Made by a program: the position numbers and the translations under genes. Positions 49,534 to 62,864 of a stretch of DNA of 64,000 nt are shown piece after piece. The DNA comes from Fusarium oxysporum f. sp. lycopersici 4287 (taxonomy: Eukaryota > Ascomycota > Sordariomycetes > Hypocreales > Nectriaceae): positions 576,506-640,505 of the forward strand of contig NC_030992.1 in assembly GCF_000149955.1 (NCBI RefSeq), written 5' to 3'. The notes under the pieces are model-generated. The model saw nothing but the letters and a program-made list of their open reading frames with translations, did not search any database and was not told where the DNA came from. Within the stretch, counting starts at the first letter, position 1; every line of letters begins with the position of its first letter.

Positions 49534-49989
49534 ATGTCTGACTACTCTCCCTCCTCCACCTCCTACAAGACACCCGCCACCTCCCCTTCGGAGACCCTCT
49601 ACAACACAGAAAACCGGATCCGCTTCGCCCCCAGCGGCACGAAGAGCTCTATCACCGACGACATCGTCGTCCTTGACCCGCGCAACGTTTAGCAGTGGCA
49701 ACTGGACGCGGCCTCAGCCCGGACAGAGGGCACCACCAACAAGCTAGAGGCTCGCCTCGACAAGGCGACTGCCGAGAACCTTGCGCTCGACAGCGAGGCC
49801 GCTCTCCTCCGTTATGAGATGGACGGTATTTTCAGTTTGCGGGAGGAGGACTTGGAGAGAGATGAGCGGCGTCACAACCGGGCCCTGCTCTTCTGTGTTT
49901 TGGCTGTTTTTGCGGGGTTTCTCTGGTCTTGGGTCTTTCAACGTGGTGCCAATGAGGTCTTTGAGCTCTTCGACAGCGACCTTTCCTAA
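49534..49989 (+). pseudogene. small coiled-coil, single-membrane-segment protein with in-frame TAG
   Basis: From ATG 49534 one frame reads for 151 codons to TAA 49987-49989, broken only by a TAG at codon 53 (49690-49692). On both sides the sequence is coding-like and third-position C/G-rich, unlike the surrounding DNA. Codons 1-52 are Ser/Thr-rich (MSDYSPSSTSYKTPAT). Codons 66-115 are charged with heptad leucines, a likely coiled coil. Codons 117-135 are a membrane segment (ALLFCVLAVFAGFLWSWVF), followed by a short tail. This would be a C-terminally anchored protein of 150 residues. I do not recognise the family. The TAG may be a real mutation (broken gene), a sequencing error, or a stop that is read through. 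GTTTAG could also be an acceptor, but no good donor precedes it. Confidence 0.5.
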
Positions 49990-52900
49990 GACTTTGGGGT
50001 AATAAAGGGGGAGAGAACTAGAGGGAACATGCGATGAAGGAATTGGAAGAAGTAGTGGATCTGGATGGGCATGAAGGTGAGATGTGGTATTGCTCCTATC
50101 GCTACATCTGAGTATTTCATTTTGTTTGTGTTTGGGACTCATAGATGGGTGAGTGTTCAGATTGCATAAATACACGCTTGGGTTGCGATAATCTTTACAG
50201 TTCATTCTGCCATCATCACCTCTGGTTTGACTCGTGTCTAGCACTCACATGTAACAACACAGGCTCAGGAGGTACTGTTGGCATAAGGTGTTTACATATT
50301 CACTCAGACCTCGCCTCTGAACAGTCAAGTGATACCACAAGCTCACGAGAGAGACGTTGAGATGTTTTCGCAATAGAGTCTACTATTCGAGCTTCACTAG
50401 CTTGTGCCTGCTTGGGACGGTGTCGCCAGCATCATCGTCGAGCAACGCGACGCTACGTTAATATCGCTGCCCCAGCCAGTCAGTCAACGAGCACCTATTC
50501 ATTAATAAGAGGCCCAATTATCGGATAGTTCTGCTACGATAAAAGGCTAGAGATTTAGCTCTCATTGAAATATGGTTGAGTTCCCCTTGTGTGTTCTGGC
50601 ATCAGATCTGTGACTTGACACGACTGGTGGACTGGTTGTTACGCCTGGCGAAATGCGGGAAATCTCAAATTGTATTTAAATAGCTACAGATCAAGGCGAC
50701 CGGCAAGACTAAAATCCCGACTTCAAGTCGGTGTCCTTCCTCATTGCCTTTAGAAAAATAATGGCTCACAATCTTGTCGTCAGTGAGCAATCAGGCTGCC
50801 TCTATTGAAGCTCAGCATGGGAGCTCTCTTCGCTCGAGAGTCATATAGTCTCGTACCTCAAGTATTGAGCACCTTATCATTTCGGATGCTCCTTATGCTT
50901 GGATAGGTAATGCTTTTCCATGTCGAGGTTATGAGATCCCCCAATTCAAAGCGTAGTTCTAGAATGTCGCATCGACCGAGACTTTTCGAGGACTGCTATC
51001 GACTAAGGCAATGCCCAGCGGGCTATGTACTATCCATCAAAGGCTGTGGCGAGAAAACAGCTCGTAAGGAGTACAGCCCTGTGTTCCTGCAAGCTATGCT
51101 AGTAGTTACGGTATGGATGCAAAGACGATGGATCGTGAACATTAGAGAGCCTTGATTGACTTACCTGTTTGAGGATTCAGGCTCTAGCTGCTCCTATCAA
51201 CAGTTACAGCTTTTGAGTCGAAAGGGGATCTAGTTCCAGTCTCAACGCATACTATTGATAGGTAGGTGAATGTGAGAGACCGCTTATGAATCGACACAGA
51301 GGGTAGAACTCCAAATAGAAGCTTCATTAAACGAAGTGAGATTGTTATTCTTTTGCTTCTTATGATCTAGTGAAGGACTTGAGTAGCTCAACATGACCAA
51401 TGGCACACTCCGTCTGATCGCCGCGGACGGGCTTACAACTTGGCGGCCATTTTACTTCCTCCAGAACATCATGCATCACCAGGTAATGCATAGAGCTCAA
51501 AGCTGTTCGCCCGTCTCTCTTCGTCATGCTTCGAAAAGGCTATACAGTACCTACTCCGTGGCATCCGAAGACCAGCCCAGGACTGAGTCTCGGGGGCAGA
51601 TAAGTATAACACATGGACGAGCACCAACGACGATCTCAATAAGAAGATTACAAGCAGCCAGGGACCCGTCCATGGTGAGAATTGGGTGAGGGGCACCGAA
51701 GGGTACAGTCACCTCTGCTATCGCCATGATATTCTTTCATCGTGACTTACATGATCATTACCCGGGACCACAGCACTCCAGAGACCTAATATCAACACTA
51801 CATCAGCACTGCTTTTCTACAAGTCTATTCTCATTCATCATCTAGTCATACCCCATTTAGTCATAACTTGAACCTCAAACACCTGGCGTAATATGTCCTT
51901 CCAGAAACAGCATCATGGTTGCTTATCCCTCAATCCTCCGAATCATGCATATCAGCGCGACCCGACAGTTTGGTAATAAACGGCCCGTTTACAAGGCAAA
52001 TTTCCCCCCTTCTGCAACCACATTGGAAAAGAATACCCGTCCTTTCCGTGCCCTATTCTGCCTAAACCTCCGAAATACAGGTGAAACGAGAACAATGACA
52101 CTCTTGTAATTGCTTTGGGTAGGCCTCCTTGTTGATCAATATCCATTCACTTGCATAAGTTATGTCTTCAACGGCGGTCATTCCTGTTTCTGATAGAGTT
52201 CTTCAAGGCTAGCCCTACCAAGCTGCATCAGGTTGTTTGAAAATGCTCCGGAGCCATATAACTAGCTGTCTATAATTCGGAGATGATCTACCTGTGGGTT
52301 GTAATGCCTCGGTGGGTTCATGACGTTCTACCATGCTTGGTCCTGCTTGTTGTCCTTGTAAGGGTGATTATGTCAAATGTCCGTCCCTTGTCCTGCCTTA
52401 CCGCCTGGCCCGAAACCTGAAGTTCGATCGCAAGAACACCCCCACAAGCTAAAAAGTTCAGGCATGTCAAGGGGGCAGAACCACGATCCCCTCACGACGG
52501 CGCGGCACGGCCTCGGTTTCCGGAACCAGCAGTGGGGTGCGTTTGTGGTCCCAAGGTTACATCCGTTCCGTGAGAAGGAGAAGAAGGGCAACACTGCCGG
52601 AGATTATTTAGGTAGAGACGGCACTGGGTGCTGTGATATGGAGGGAGCGAGGGAGAGAGAGAGTTTCAAGTGGGAGGCAAAGCAGACAGAGAGAGAAACA
52701 AGTAAAATTAAGAGGCGACGGCGTAGCAGCATTGATAAGAAATGACAAACCAACAAACTTCAGATAAAAAGTGTCACAACTGAACTCTGTGGTTAGTGGT
52801 GTTCAGTTGAATGCAACATGTACTGCCGTTCCGCTGACGGAATGTCGAGAACGGCACTTTTAGACCAGGAACCACTTGCTAAACTAGCATCGCGAACTAA

Positions 52901-55900
52901 ACTAGAGAAACTAATGATATGGAGAAACTATCGACGTCAGAAAAGGAACTCACTGGAGTGGTCGGAAAACACACATAATACCCTCCGACCCAATTCGGCC
53001 CTCGGATGGAGGTCCTGGGAACGGTAACCACCTCCGTTCTAGAAGGTTTCTCGGCCGTGGGCACCAATTCTGATACTGACGACGCAAAACAAGCATGATC
53101 TGATCTTCATTACTTTTTAAGAGGTTCTGTTTGTACGTACTTTGTAGGAATTGCTTGTGAAAACATCCTATTACCGTTGACAGGTAGGGATCATGATCCT
53201 GCCAGGCCGATAATCTCATTTACATGTGCTTATACGCCATAGCCAAACAATTATGCCTCATTCTTCTTTTACTTGGCAAGTCTTGTGATATGTGAAAATA
53301 CCTAGTTTCACCTCAAACTTGCAGATCAAGGTCCAGACTCTGTTGATGCATTCATGGTTCACAGAACATGCCTTTCGGGTCAACGCAATAGAGTGGATCG
53401 AATATTGAATTGAATTGAACCATCACTAAACAAAGCCCACAATCCGCAAAGTCTATCACACTCTAACTAGTCTCTCCCATCTGTGTCCAAGCACCTGACA
53501 AGCGCGGAATTGTACCGAATAGTGCGGTGCTCGAGCCCTTTTCCACCAAAAAGCATAAACTGGAGCCTTATGAGAACGGACCTTATCCTCTACAGCCCCA
53601 GCTTTTTGAACTCCATCGCATGTGATTGTCTCGAGTTAATTACCACTACGGCTATCTCCAGGTTTACATACAGTATTGTGCCAATATGTGCTTGCTGTTA
53701 TGTTAAAAAAGCAAGGATAGAGCGTTTACGTGCCAAAACAAGCCTGGCCCGCATAAGCACCGAGGTGCCGCCCTGCAGAAAGAGAAAAGCGCATTTAAAA
53801 CCAATCTGGAGAAACGAGCAAGGCCAATGAATCTTAAATCCCAAGACAGGAATAAGAAGCGGGAACCCTCGACGTCTCTCCCCTGCAGGGATTGCGTGGC
53901 CCAGCTGGGGACAGGGCCAAAGAACAAAAACCCCTGATGTTCAGAGCCCAAAAGAGGAATCATTCGAGAATATTTCTGGAAGCATTCCATTTTTGGTAGG
54001 CGCTACGAAGGTGGGTGTGAGCTGTTTAATTCGTCCGTCTCTTTTTTTCCACCCCCTCAAAATGTCGATCGTCAGGCTCTTATCACCGGTTATTATAGCT
54101 TCATCCTTCTGAAGAGCAAGGTAATATAGCCTCAAAAGGTAGGTCAACCGCATGTAAGTCACCGCTTACAGCTATCGAGATTAAACGTCGTTACGTCCGA
54201 GGAAGCCGAGATGTCATTCATGTCATATCTGTCACTGTATCATCGCAATATCAAGGCCATATTCCCAGTTGAGGGCACATCGCCCGACGTAACCTTAATT
54301 AACGTGGTTTCAGATAGAGGATCGCCCTCGCTAAAACTCGTCGGTTAGCAGCTTCACTGATACTCAGTGTCAAAAAATGACCCCCCCTCGGCACTTAACA
54401 TAGATAGGAAACGTCTCGGATAAATTAGAATTGGCAGAGAAAAGGCCAGCCCTACGGATAACGTTTAGCGAAGAGACGACAAGCATTTGGCTCCTTGAGC
54501 ATTGGCGCCGAGGATTAAATCCTCAACGCGGCAATGGGGCACAGTGAGTATTTTTCCCCGATCAATTGGAGGTGAAGTCTGGCAGGGCTATGAGTCAAGG
54601 ATAGCGGCGTAGCATTCAAGTCTTGACGCTTAGATCCTGAGCCCTGCAGGATTCTGAGGGCGATCCGAGCATTTTTGGTCGAGATGCAAAAATAGCCCAC
54701 CGTAAATATCCTCAATCTGATACAAGACATTAAGTTCAGGTATCGCAAACTGTCAAGAGAACTTTATGTGCAATAACAAGACTTGGCAACATCAATAAAT
54801 GAAATGGAAAAGAACTTTTGAGGCTCACGGATTGCCGGATGAGCTGTGCAATTGTACGCGTCGTACAACATCATCTGTGAGACATGTTGTGCTCAATAGT
54901 TGACTTGCCTAACAAGCAGCATCCCAGCTCAACCCCGGGCTCTCGTTGAGATTGACCATGTTCTCAGGCCACTTGGCTTTTATTTCCGTGGCAATTGTCA
55001 TGTGAAAGCGCCTGTACCATGTCGATTGTTGCAGTGGCTCGTGGGAATATTGCTTTTTTTCAAATGGCCTCAAACCCCACAGATCTTCCCGGCCCGCTGC
55101 AGCCCGTCGTCAGCTTTCACATCTCAGCTACCGACATATCGCCTGCTGCACCTAAGACACAAGAGAAAAACAATAGGCAGAGCAGTCGTGATATACTCGG
55201 CACAAGACAACGCTCGTACAACATCCTCTCAGATGAGCGAGTACATGTGGACCTGTTGCAAGTTTCAGGCTTTCGTGCACTTGCACTCGCACACTCTCCA
55301 GTTGGAGGCCTGACGGACATAGAGACCAGACCACCTCGGAATTCCGTCATCCGCGGAGCAGTTGGTGATCCGTTCTGCGGCGGTCGATCCCTAGGGCAAA
55401 GAAGCCGAGGGGGGCGCTACGGAGTGATATCAACTTGGATAGGGCTGTGGGAATCCCCCTCCCCAGTGTGTTGACGATTGGGTTATTTCCCCGACGCCTT
55501 TGGGCCGAGATGTTCAATGAGAGAAGGTCCGCTTCTCCATGCCAAGAGGGCATCGAGCTTTGTATTGGAGGCTTCGGATGAGGAAGCTAGAGCGGCCGCT
55601 TGGCTGATCCGCTTTCACGATGAATGGAGGGCGCCTGAAAAATGGATCGATGGGGGAGTGAATGCCGTCCTCTTCTCTGTGTCCGGTGATGCCTGTCAAT
55701 AAGACTCTTTCGCCCTCCTGAGTGAGGCGATACTTCCCTTTCTGGATAATCATTTAAGAGTCATGAATGAGGTCTCAAACTTGTTTGTACAAGTCAGCTG
55801 CCGAATGAAGAGCGGTGAGATGTCATCGTGAAACACCAATCCCAAGATGGTGAAGATCGAGAGAAATATAATCAGAGACAAGACCAAGCAGATCTCCCAT

Positions 55901-57000
55901 AATAAGCACCCCCTTTCCATATTCCTCAGCCACATATGATTTCTATTTCCCTAGGAATAGTTACGTGTCGCATGAGCAACCCGACTACAATGCTCCAGCC
56001 CTAGACCAGACTTCTCAAGACGTCCAGTCGCAACACGAGAATGCAAGGCGCCAAGATGCAAAGACAAAAGTGCTTCTGACTATTTCCTCTGATAGACGCG
56101 CGGTTCAATTTGTTTCATAGACTACTGATCAGCCACATGCCGTTCTGAGACTCAGATTGGATATCGTGGTAATTGATAGCCCACTTTTTTAGTCAACGGC
56201 AATGTTTTGATCATGGCTCGTTGAGCATGATTGCATTGGACGAGATGCGATGCTGATCATGTCACTAGAGACACTATCCCCTGAAATCCTGATGAAAAAC
56301 TGTATATGTAATGATGCTCCGTGCCGGAGGTTACGGACCGGAGGCAATGGAACAAACGGTGGATGTGTAGATAATCTCGTGTGGCTATATCTCCGAACGA
56401 ATCAGTTCCGGAAATCGCCAAAATAGAAACAGTCTATCAACTCCTTGTATCAAACACGAGGCCGAGTGCAGTTGCTATTCAGGGTCTTAAGATGTTGGTT
56501 CTCAACTTGACTTGTAATCCGTTCAACGTTGTATTGCCACAGTAGAAACCAGGATATCAGCGGCGTCTTTAGATGTAGAGTTTTCGAGCCGCATTTGCCA
56601 AGAGTGCGCCCGTAGCCAATCCCGCCTTGATGGGCTGAAAGCCCACTGCCTTGGTAATTCTAAAATGCCCTGTAGACGAAGGAGTCTGTGGCGCGCCTCT
56701 CCCGCACCCGCAGGGCTGTGCTGCTGCAGTTACGGGCGTCGTTCAAGTCTCTAATTTTGAACCTCGTTCAGCTCGGTTTGCCCAACGCGAAGCCGAAGAG
56801 TTTCGGTAGACGCCCTGTGAGGAAGAGAAAAAAGACTTACGTGGACTACCATAATTTCGAACCTCTAAGACCAAGGGAATGACAGGGCCCTTTTGTTTTG
56901 CAAGAGATGAACCTCGGCAACCCCACCGTTCAGACTTTCATACTTAGTCGACTCCGTGATTGCCACTGGACTTGACTCAAAGGAGATAATACCCCGGGCG
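49990..57000. other. gene-poor region, left half
   Basis: Seven kilobases without a gene that I can support. Open frames are under about 160 codons, overlap on both strands and show no domain, signal or membrane pattern. I looked for tRNA B-box (GGTTCGANNCC-like), 5S rRNA and terminal inverted repeats and found none. No transposase or reverse transcriptase motif is visible, although strongly mutated (RIP-affected) copies could be missed by eye. Confidence 0.4.
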
Positions 57001-57626
57001 CTATTGGTCAGGACGGATGTACGGATTTAGACAGGGCTTGAGACTTGTGAATTCAGGAGTAGGACAACTGAATTGCATGGCGTTTTACAGTGTTCAGAAT
57101 TGTAAATTATGCCCAGAGTTGGGAGACTTCGTTTGGATAACATTTTCCGCGTGCTTGACTGACCATACAATACCTCATGTGGGGCGTCAAAAGGCAGCCC
57201 AGGACATTGTGGAACACGATACCAAGAGAAATACTACAGTGTCAAACTCTCGTCGTGAGGAACAACAATAGTAGATCTGGAATGTTAACAAAAGCAACAG
57301 TCATCACCGAATAATTAAGTCAATGCATCAAGGGTCTTGTGATGCCATGCCATGGACTGCTGGTCGAGCTTGGATCTCGCATCTGTCAAACCCCTCGGAA
57401 TATCGCCCAGATACCTTGCAAAGGGTGCTAAAAAAGCCACACTAACGTAGTTTTATCGAGATCGACAGTGGACATTTCGCGGGTGTGAAATAAGGTGTTG
57501 CTGCGCCTCGTTGAGTCGTCATCAGAGTTGTCAGTATCAATTCTCTACCAATTGTCTGTAAAGCAACCAAGACAAGACCAATCCTCTCTCTCACCGGCAG
57601 TAGCTCAGGGCGTCAATCTTGGAAAA

Positions 57627-57645
57627 CATCCATCCATCCATCCAT
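57627..57645. repeat. (CATC)4 microsatellite
   Basis: Four tandem CATC units plus CAT in non-coding DNA. Confidence 0.85.
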
Positions 57646-57860
57646 TCCTGAAACCCCAACGTCGGTGCAACATCAACAGGGCCCCTCGTGCCCACTTTCT
57701 GAAATCAAGGTGCTGACACCGCGCAGGGACTTACCGCTCGGCAGTTGGGGGCGTACCCAGATTTTGCTTGGCTCAGGCCTTTTGGTGTTGTTCGATAGGG
57801 CGATCGCGCACACGTCCTTGGCTCTTGATACGAAAAGCCCACTGAAACAGGGTCGTATTC

Positions 57861-57880
57861 TTTCTTTCTTTCTTTCTTTC
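57861..57880. repeat. (TTTC)5 microsatellite
   Basis: Five perfect TTTC units in a pyrimidine-rich part of the gene-poor region. Confidence 0.9.
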
Positions 57881-59938
57881 TGCGCCTGGCCCATCCGAAA
57901 CGGCAACAGAGCGTCAAAACGGCAGTGCGTGACTGCAACGTCAGGGCCAGCTCGTGACCTAGACCCGGGCGGCACAGGGCTGAACGAGGTCGTCATTGGC
58001 GCTTCAGGGTCTCAACATCATGCTAAGGGTCAATGGTGCAGTGCTAGTCTCAGATTCGGGAGGCCTGTCTATTGGTAATTTCGATTCACGAGACGATGGC
58101 GGGCCCTTCGATAGCGAAAAACCATCCATTCATGGCAATAATGTGCGAAAACAAACAGGCATGGCTATAAGCCTGCAAAGTCTAAAACGAACCATTACAG
58201 TAGAGAATCTCCACCATTAATAATCGCGTACTTTGCAACCGACAACTCTACTGTACTCTTATGCTGCAGGAACCTAGAGGATAAGGTATCAACCGTGCAA
58301 AGGCATGGCTGTTAGGTTTCGCCTGGCCTCCGCGCGTCAATGTTTAATCCACCGAAAATTGACGGCCAGGGAGTGAGCCTGCAAAGGCGTGTGAATCCGG
58401 CGAACTGACTACCCTATTCGTAATAGCCTAAAAGGGTCCGAGGGAATGGAGAGCTAAACGTTAGCAGAGAACGTCCCGCGTCCAAAAAGTCAATGGTCGC
58501 TGAGCGTGTGCCGGATAGTGGGAGATTTGCCGCTGCCGGGAGACGAAAAGAGCGTGTACACACATACACGTATTCTCCCCCAAGAATGGCTGAGTAGGAT
58601 GACGAAAGGTGATGACGCTGAGGCTCAGGTGAAGGTTTGGGGCGAAACGGAGATAAGTGGCAGGATGTGGAAGCACGAAAGAAGCAGGTACAGAACTGCC
58701 GAATGCCTGTCCCGGGCGTCAGACCTTCTAATGAGAGAAAGAGAGCTACAGTGAAGTGGTGAAGGTGTGGCACAGGCCGGTAAGTTCGGTAGCTTTGCAG
58801 CCAAGGCGTTGGTTGACTTTTGCCTTTCACACCCTCCATCGGGGCCTTCAAGTTTACCGAGAGCCCTATGACTATTGCAACTATGGCTTGACCTTGATAC
58901 TGCACTGCATAAACAAAATCCAGTTTTGTAATTCCGCCGTGGGTCAATTTCTCATTTCCTTTGTCTTTGAATGTGGCTTTGGCGGTCTTGGAACTACCAC
59001 CATCTACTTGGCTCTCAAGTAGATCACAGCCTGATTCGGATTGAGATTGACCGAGCTTTTCTCCACGTTCGGCAGATGCATGTAAGTATCTGCTATTTTA
59101 TTGCCCGTCGCTAACAATGGATTGTAACGTTGCTTCATCCTCGACTGTAATGACAAGAGAGAGAATACAATCGAATATCATTTTTGCCTCCCGTTGTTGA
59201 GACGTGTTAACTGTACAGTACACATCTTGGCAGTACAAATCTTATCACACCACCAAGACAGCCCTAACACTGGACAGGCAATTCAACAGATGCCAAGACT
59301 GCAATCCCATGGGTAGGGCTGAGAGCCAAAAAAAGCCGCTAACCTGCCCTGCCGTAGGCGCCGCCAACCAAGTCACCCCCGGCCGAGGTCCGAAAGAGTG
59401 TGGCGCGTGTACGAACAAGCCACGAGGGTACGCGGGTACTCTCCCTCTCCCCACTTGGTCAAAACTTAATTCCCCTATGCCATGCTCTCTGATGGAGACC
59501 AAAGAGACCTGGACCTGGAAGTCCACGACTCAGTGCAACACGACAGAACGCAGCTTGCGTCGCAATGGAAGTTAGGGATACTGTAGGGCTTAGTACAATA
59601 CCGGTAGGTGAGGTGCAGAGCGGAGTTAGGGACTTTTTACCGCCAATTTCCAGTCATCCATCCATTGTCCCTTGAAGGCTTGAACTCTCGACAGGGACGA
59701 TCTTCATGTGCCGGGTTGGTAATCATCTTGTAATCCTCATTAACTTGGTGTAGCTGAGGTTGCGAAACTTGTTGTATTCCAAACGAGGTAACCCAGCTAC
59801 CACCACCAGATTGAACCTGTAGCTTCGTAACACGTTGATCGTAAACAAGAATCGGTCCTGCTCCAAGGACAGGACCACGACCCCATCCTCAACACCATGT
59901 ACATGCAGACCCTTACCTTGGACAAACAATGCCTTGGA

Positions 59939-59956
59939 CAGCAGCAGCAGCAGCAG
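59939..59956. repeat. (CAG)6 trinucleotide repeat
   Basis: Six CAG units. They would encode a short poly-Q in the open frame 59897-60175, but that frame has no other protein-like property, so I treat it as a simple repeat. Confidence 0.85.
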
Positions 59957-62025
59957 TTGGTTGATGCCTTGAGAGGGTCACAGCCAAACTGCCTGCCTCT
60001 TCTGGAATGTCGTGCACCCGACGGATTGGATTCGCTCCTCACGGTGAGAGGATCAGTTATCAGGAGGAACCAAGCCAGAATGGGTTCATCAGAAGGTCGT
60101 ATCGAACCGTCGATGCGCGATGCTTTCGCTATCCGCTCCCTTGGCCGGGTGCAGGGACCAGGCCACGACGACTAACACGGACGTCTAAGTGGGGGGACAC
60201 GACCAAGGAATTCCCACCACGTCCGTCCGTGTTGGCTCAGCTTTTTCTCTCTGGGTCGTGGGATCCCGAACGAGCAAGTCTGAGTGTGCAAGATGCTGAA
60301 ACTAGCTGTTTGGCTTGATGGATACTGTACTAGAAACTATAGTCTAGGCAGCCGAATTGCTTCTTCATGCTAGTGGGCGGAGGCCGCCGTTCTCAGATCC
60401 ATTCACCAATGCCTTAGGATCTGGCATTTGATAAGGCGGAGTAAAGATTCATGAGGGAAGCTAATGAGCCAAGCATCATGAAGGAACTGGCTCGCTAAAA
60501 ATGATGAGATGTCAATGGGGATTGAAGGATGAGACTAGACTCTACTAGCTAGGGCTGGAAGCATCTTGACAGCAGCCACAAACTTGAATTGCGTAAACGT
60601 ACCAAACAGATGAGCAGAATCAATGACGGACACACGCGCACGCATGCTGCAAGAATTGCCTGTTGTCTATCTAACCGCTTTCTTCTCATGGGCTCTGCTT
60701 GTCTGTCGCATGTCGTCAGGCGATCCCTATTGAGGGAGATATCATTCAAGGGGGATCCGCTTGGGATGATCCTGGCACGTTAGGCAAGATCTCCAAACTT
60801 CTTTACCCGCGGGGTTTTATCGATGGAGAACATTTCGTAATTCACCTGCAATCCTGAGAGATATAGTACGTTTACATTTACGTACGTTTGCAGTATTTGT
60901 CCAAGAAAAGATGCCACTAAAATTGGTCTCTTATTCCCGTTTGCTTTAAAATGACATTTCGTCTGTTGGAAACCGCGTGCTCGGCCAGTGAGACTGACAC
61001 AGCGACATCTCATGTCCAAGCGGCTGTACCTAGCTTTTCCTGTGTTTGGCAGGTTGCATGAGAGACGGGGCGAAAAACCGTATTTGCAAACGTCCTGTAT
61101 TCTCTTTCGCGCGGTTCTCAAAATTGGGCTTTTGTCGATACTGCTGATCTTGGGTTGAATCAGCGTAGTCGAGTCATTTACCCCGTATCTTCCATGCCAT
61201 CGGTCGCTGACCAAGGAATGAGAAATGAAATGCTCCCACTCACCGCTGAGCCTCAATATTCGAAGTCAGATCGTTCTTGGCATTTCTATTGAGGCTGGAA
61301 TGTGCCAATGACAATAAGATAAAAGGTTTCGCTCCAAGTCGCGACCGTTGACCGAGCACCGTCCGTACCCGTATTAACGCAAATAGGTTCAGGCTCTTGG
61401 CCGTGGCGCGCGTGGGTAAGGGGAAAGCCCAACCGGCCGGCCACGAGGTTGATGACGAGGCGGCATAGAGGAATGACGGCGTATTAAGGGCCAAGACGAC
61501 CGCAAGGCGATTCCAAGCCACGATATTCGTACAGTGAAAGAGGAGAAGCCCAGACGTAGAATGCCCTGTTCGGCTGTAATCTGCTCGGTGTTATTCGAAT
61601 CACAACTGCCGTTGGTAAAGTGTATTATAGGGCCAAGGCGAAATATCCATGGATTTCTTTCTGGCTGTTGGTGGGTTTGAGGCTAGGAATAGCTGCGGGA
61701 GGCGGACGGGATGCACTTGAGTGACCAGTAAGCATTGCAGGTGAGAGAAGCGGAAGCGGAAGCAAAAAAGAAACCAGCCGGCAACGGAGCAGGGAAGAAG
61801 CCTGTCCTGTACTGTAATGTCGTAGGGCGTGATTGAGTGAATGTGAAGCATCTCGTGCAGATGCTACCACCCACGGCTGTCTCTATGAATATGGGATCAT
61901 GGCCGTCAACGGCAAGAGCAGGCAGGATTAGATGGACAAATGTGCGTATAGCAATACCGATTCAGTGGGTAGGTTGGGTTGCGCAGGTGAGCAAGGGATC
62001 ATGACTCCATCTCAAAGGTGAGAGA

Positions 62026-62040
62026 GGTAAGGTAAGGTAA
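62026..62040. repeat. (GGTAA)3 short tandem repeat
   Basis: Three GGTAA copies followed by GGTCA, in non-coding DNA. Confidence 0.8.
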
Positions 62041-62839
62041 GGTCAGATACTGTACATTGGCCGACAGCCAAGATTTGGTACCCTACTAGATCAACGCCCT
62101 CAAGGCGTCCAACAAAGCTCCATTGACTGCCCTGCCCTACACCCCTCTCCCCCGCGGGAGGCTAACCCCCAACAGCTTGTGCTTCGCCCACACCCAAGTG
62201 CCCAGTCCAGCCCTCCAGGGCAGAGAGAGCAGCGCAGGGCTACAGGGCAAGGTGGTATTCTGATGGAGCCCATCTCAAACGAGAGTCCGTAGGGCAGGGC
62301 AGTCAAAGACCTCTCAGGAGCACCGTCGGAGCGGGGATAACCCCCTGTAAACGACTTGCGGGACCCTTCTCTGGTCGACAACAATAGCGGAACGCAGAGC
62401 CAGATTGATGCCGCACCCCCCTGTTCTGCTCCTCTTGTCTGTACGGAGGGCCAAATGAGAGACAGTTGGGAAGGGTAAGCAGCTGGACTCCTCTGTAAGA
62501 CGATTCTCAGCGTTCAGAAAGGTTGAGCGTAATACGGCGTTTTATGTAAGAGCCAAGTGGAGGAGCTATCACATCACCCTCTTTTTTTTTCTGCTTCTAG
62601 AGATGCAGCCCATCATGATCTTGACAAAGGGAACTAACGAATCTGTGGGTGATTTGAACTGACAGTTGTTGGTAGCACATGCAAGCCCATGGATGAATAG
62701 GATAGGATCTTTTGGCATGCCACTGCACACCCGTTCCGTCCCTGTGCCTCAATAACTGTGCTGTAGAGAAAACACACTGATGCTACAGTACAAGGGACGG
62801 ATATGCAGCTCCATCTTGAGCAAGCGAGCGGGTGACGAT

Positions 62840-62864
62840 GGCATGGCATGGCATGGCATGGCAT
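62840..62864. repeat. (GGCAT)5 microsatellite
   Basis: Five perfect GGCAT units. The overlapping GCATGGCATG steps are near-palindromic (CATG core), so each unit repeats a CATG site every five bases. Confidence 0.9.

Noticed and set aside
49650..49692. GTTTAG as an intron acceptor that would remove the in-frame TAG of the small protein
   Set aside because: No GTRAGT-like donor with a branch point is found at a suitable distance upstream. The only nearby GT (GTCGTC) is not a fungal consensus.
54995..55474. 159-codon open frame on the plus strand
   Set aside because: Overlaps several other open frames on both strands; no recognisable motif and no splice-site support.
57627..57880. Short repeats as a possible CRISPR array
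   Set aside because: They are plain 4-base microsatellites without spacers, and the genome is fungal.
60780..61256. 158-codon open frame on the minus strand in the gene-poor region
   Set aside because: No domain, signal peptide, membrane segment or coding-like codon bias; other frames nearby are equally open in places.
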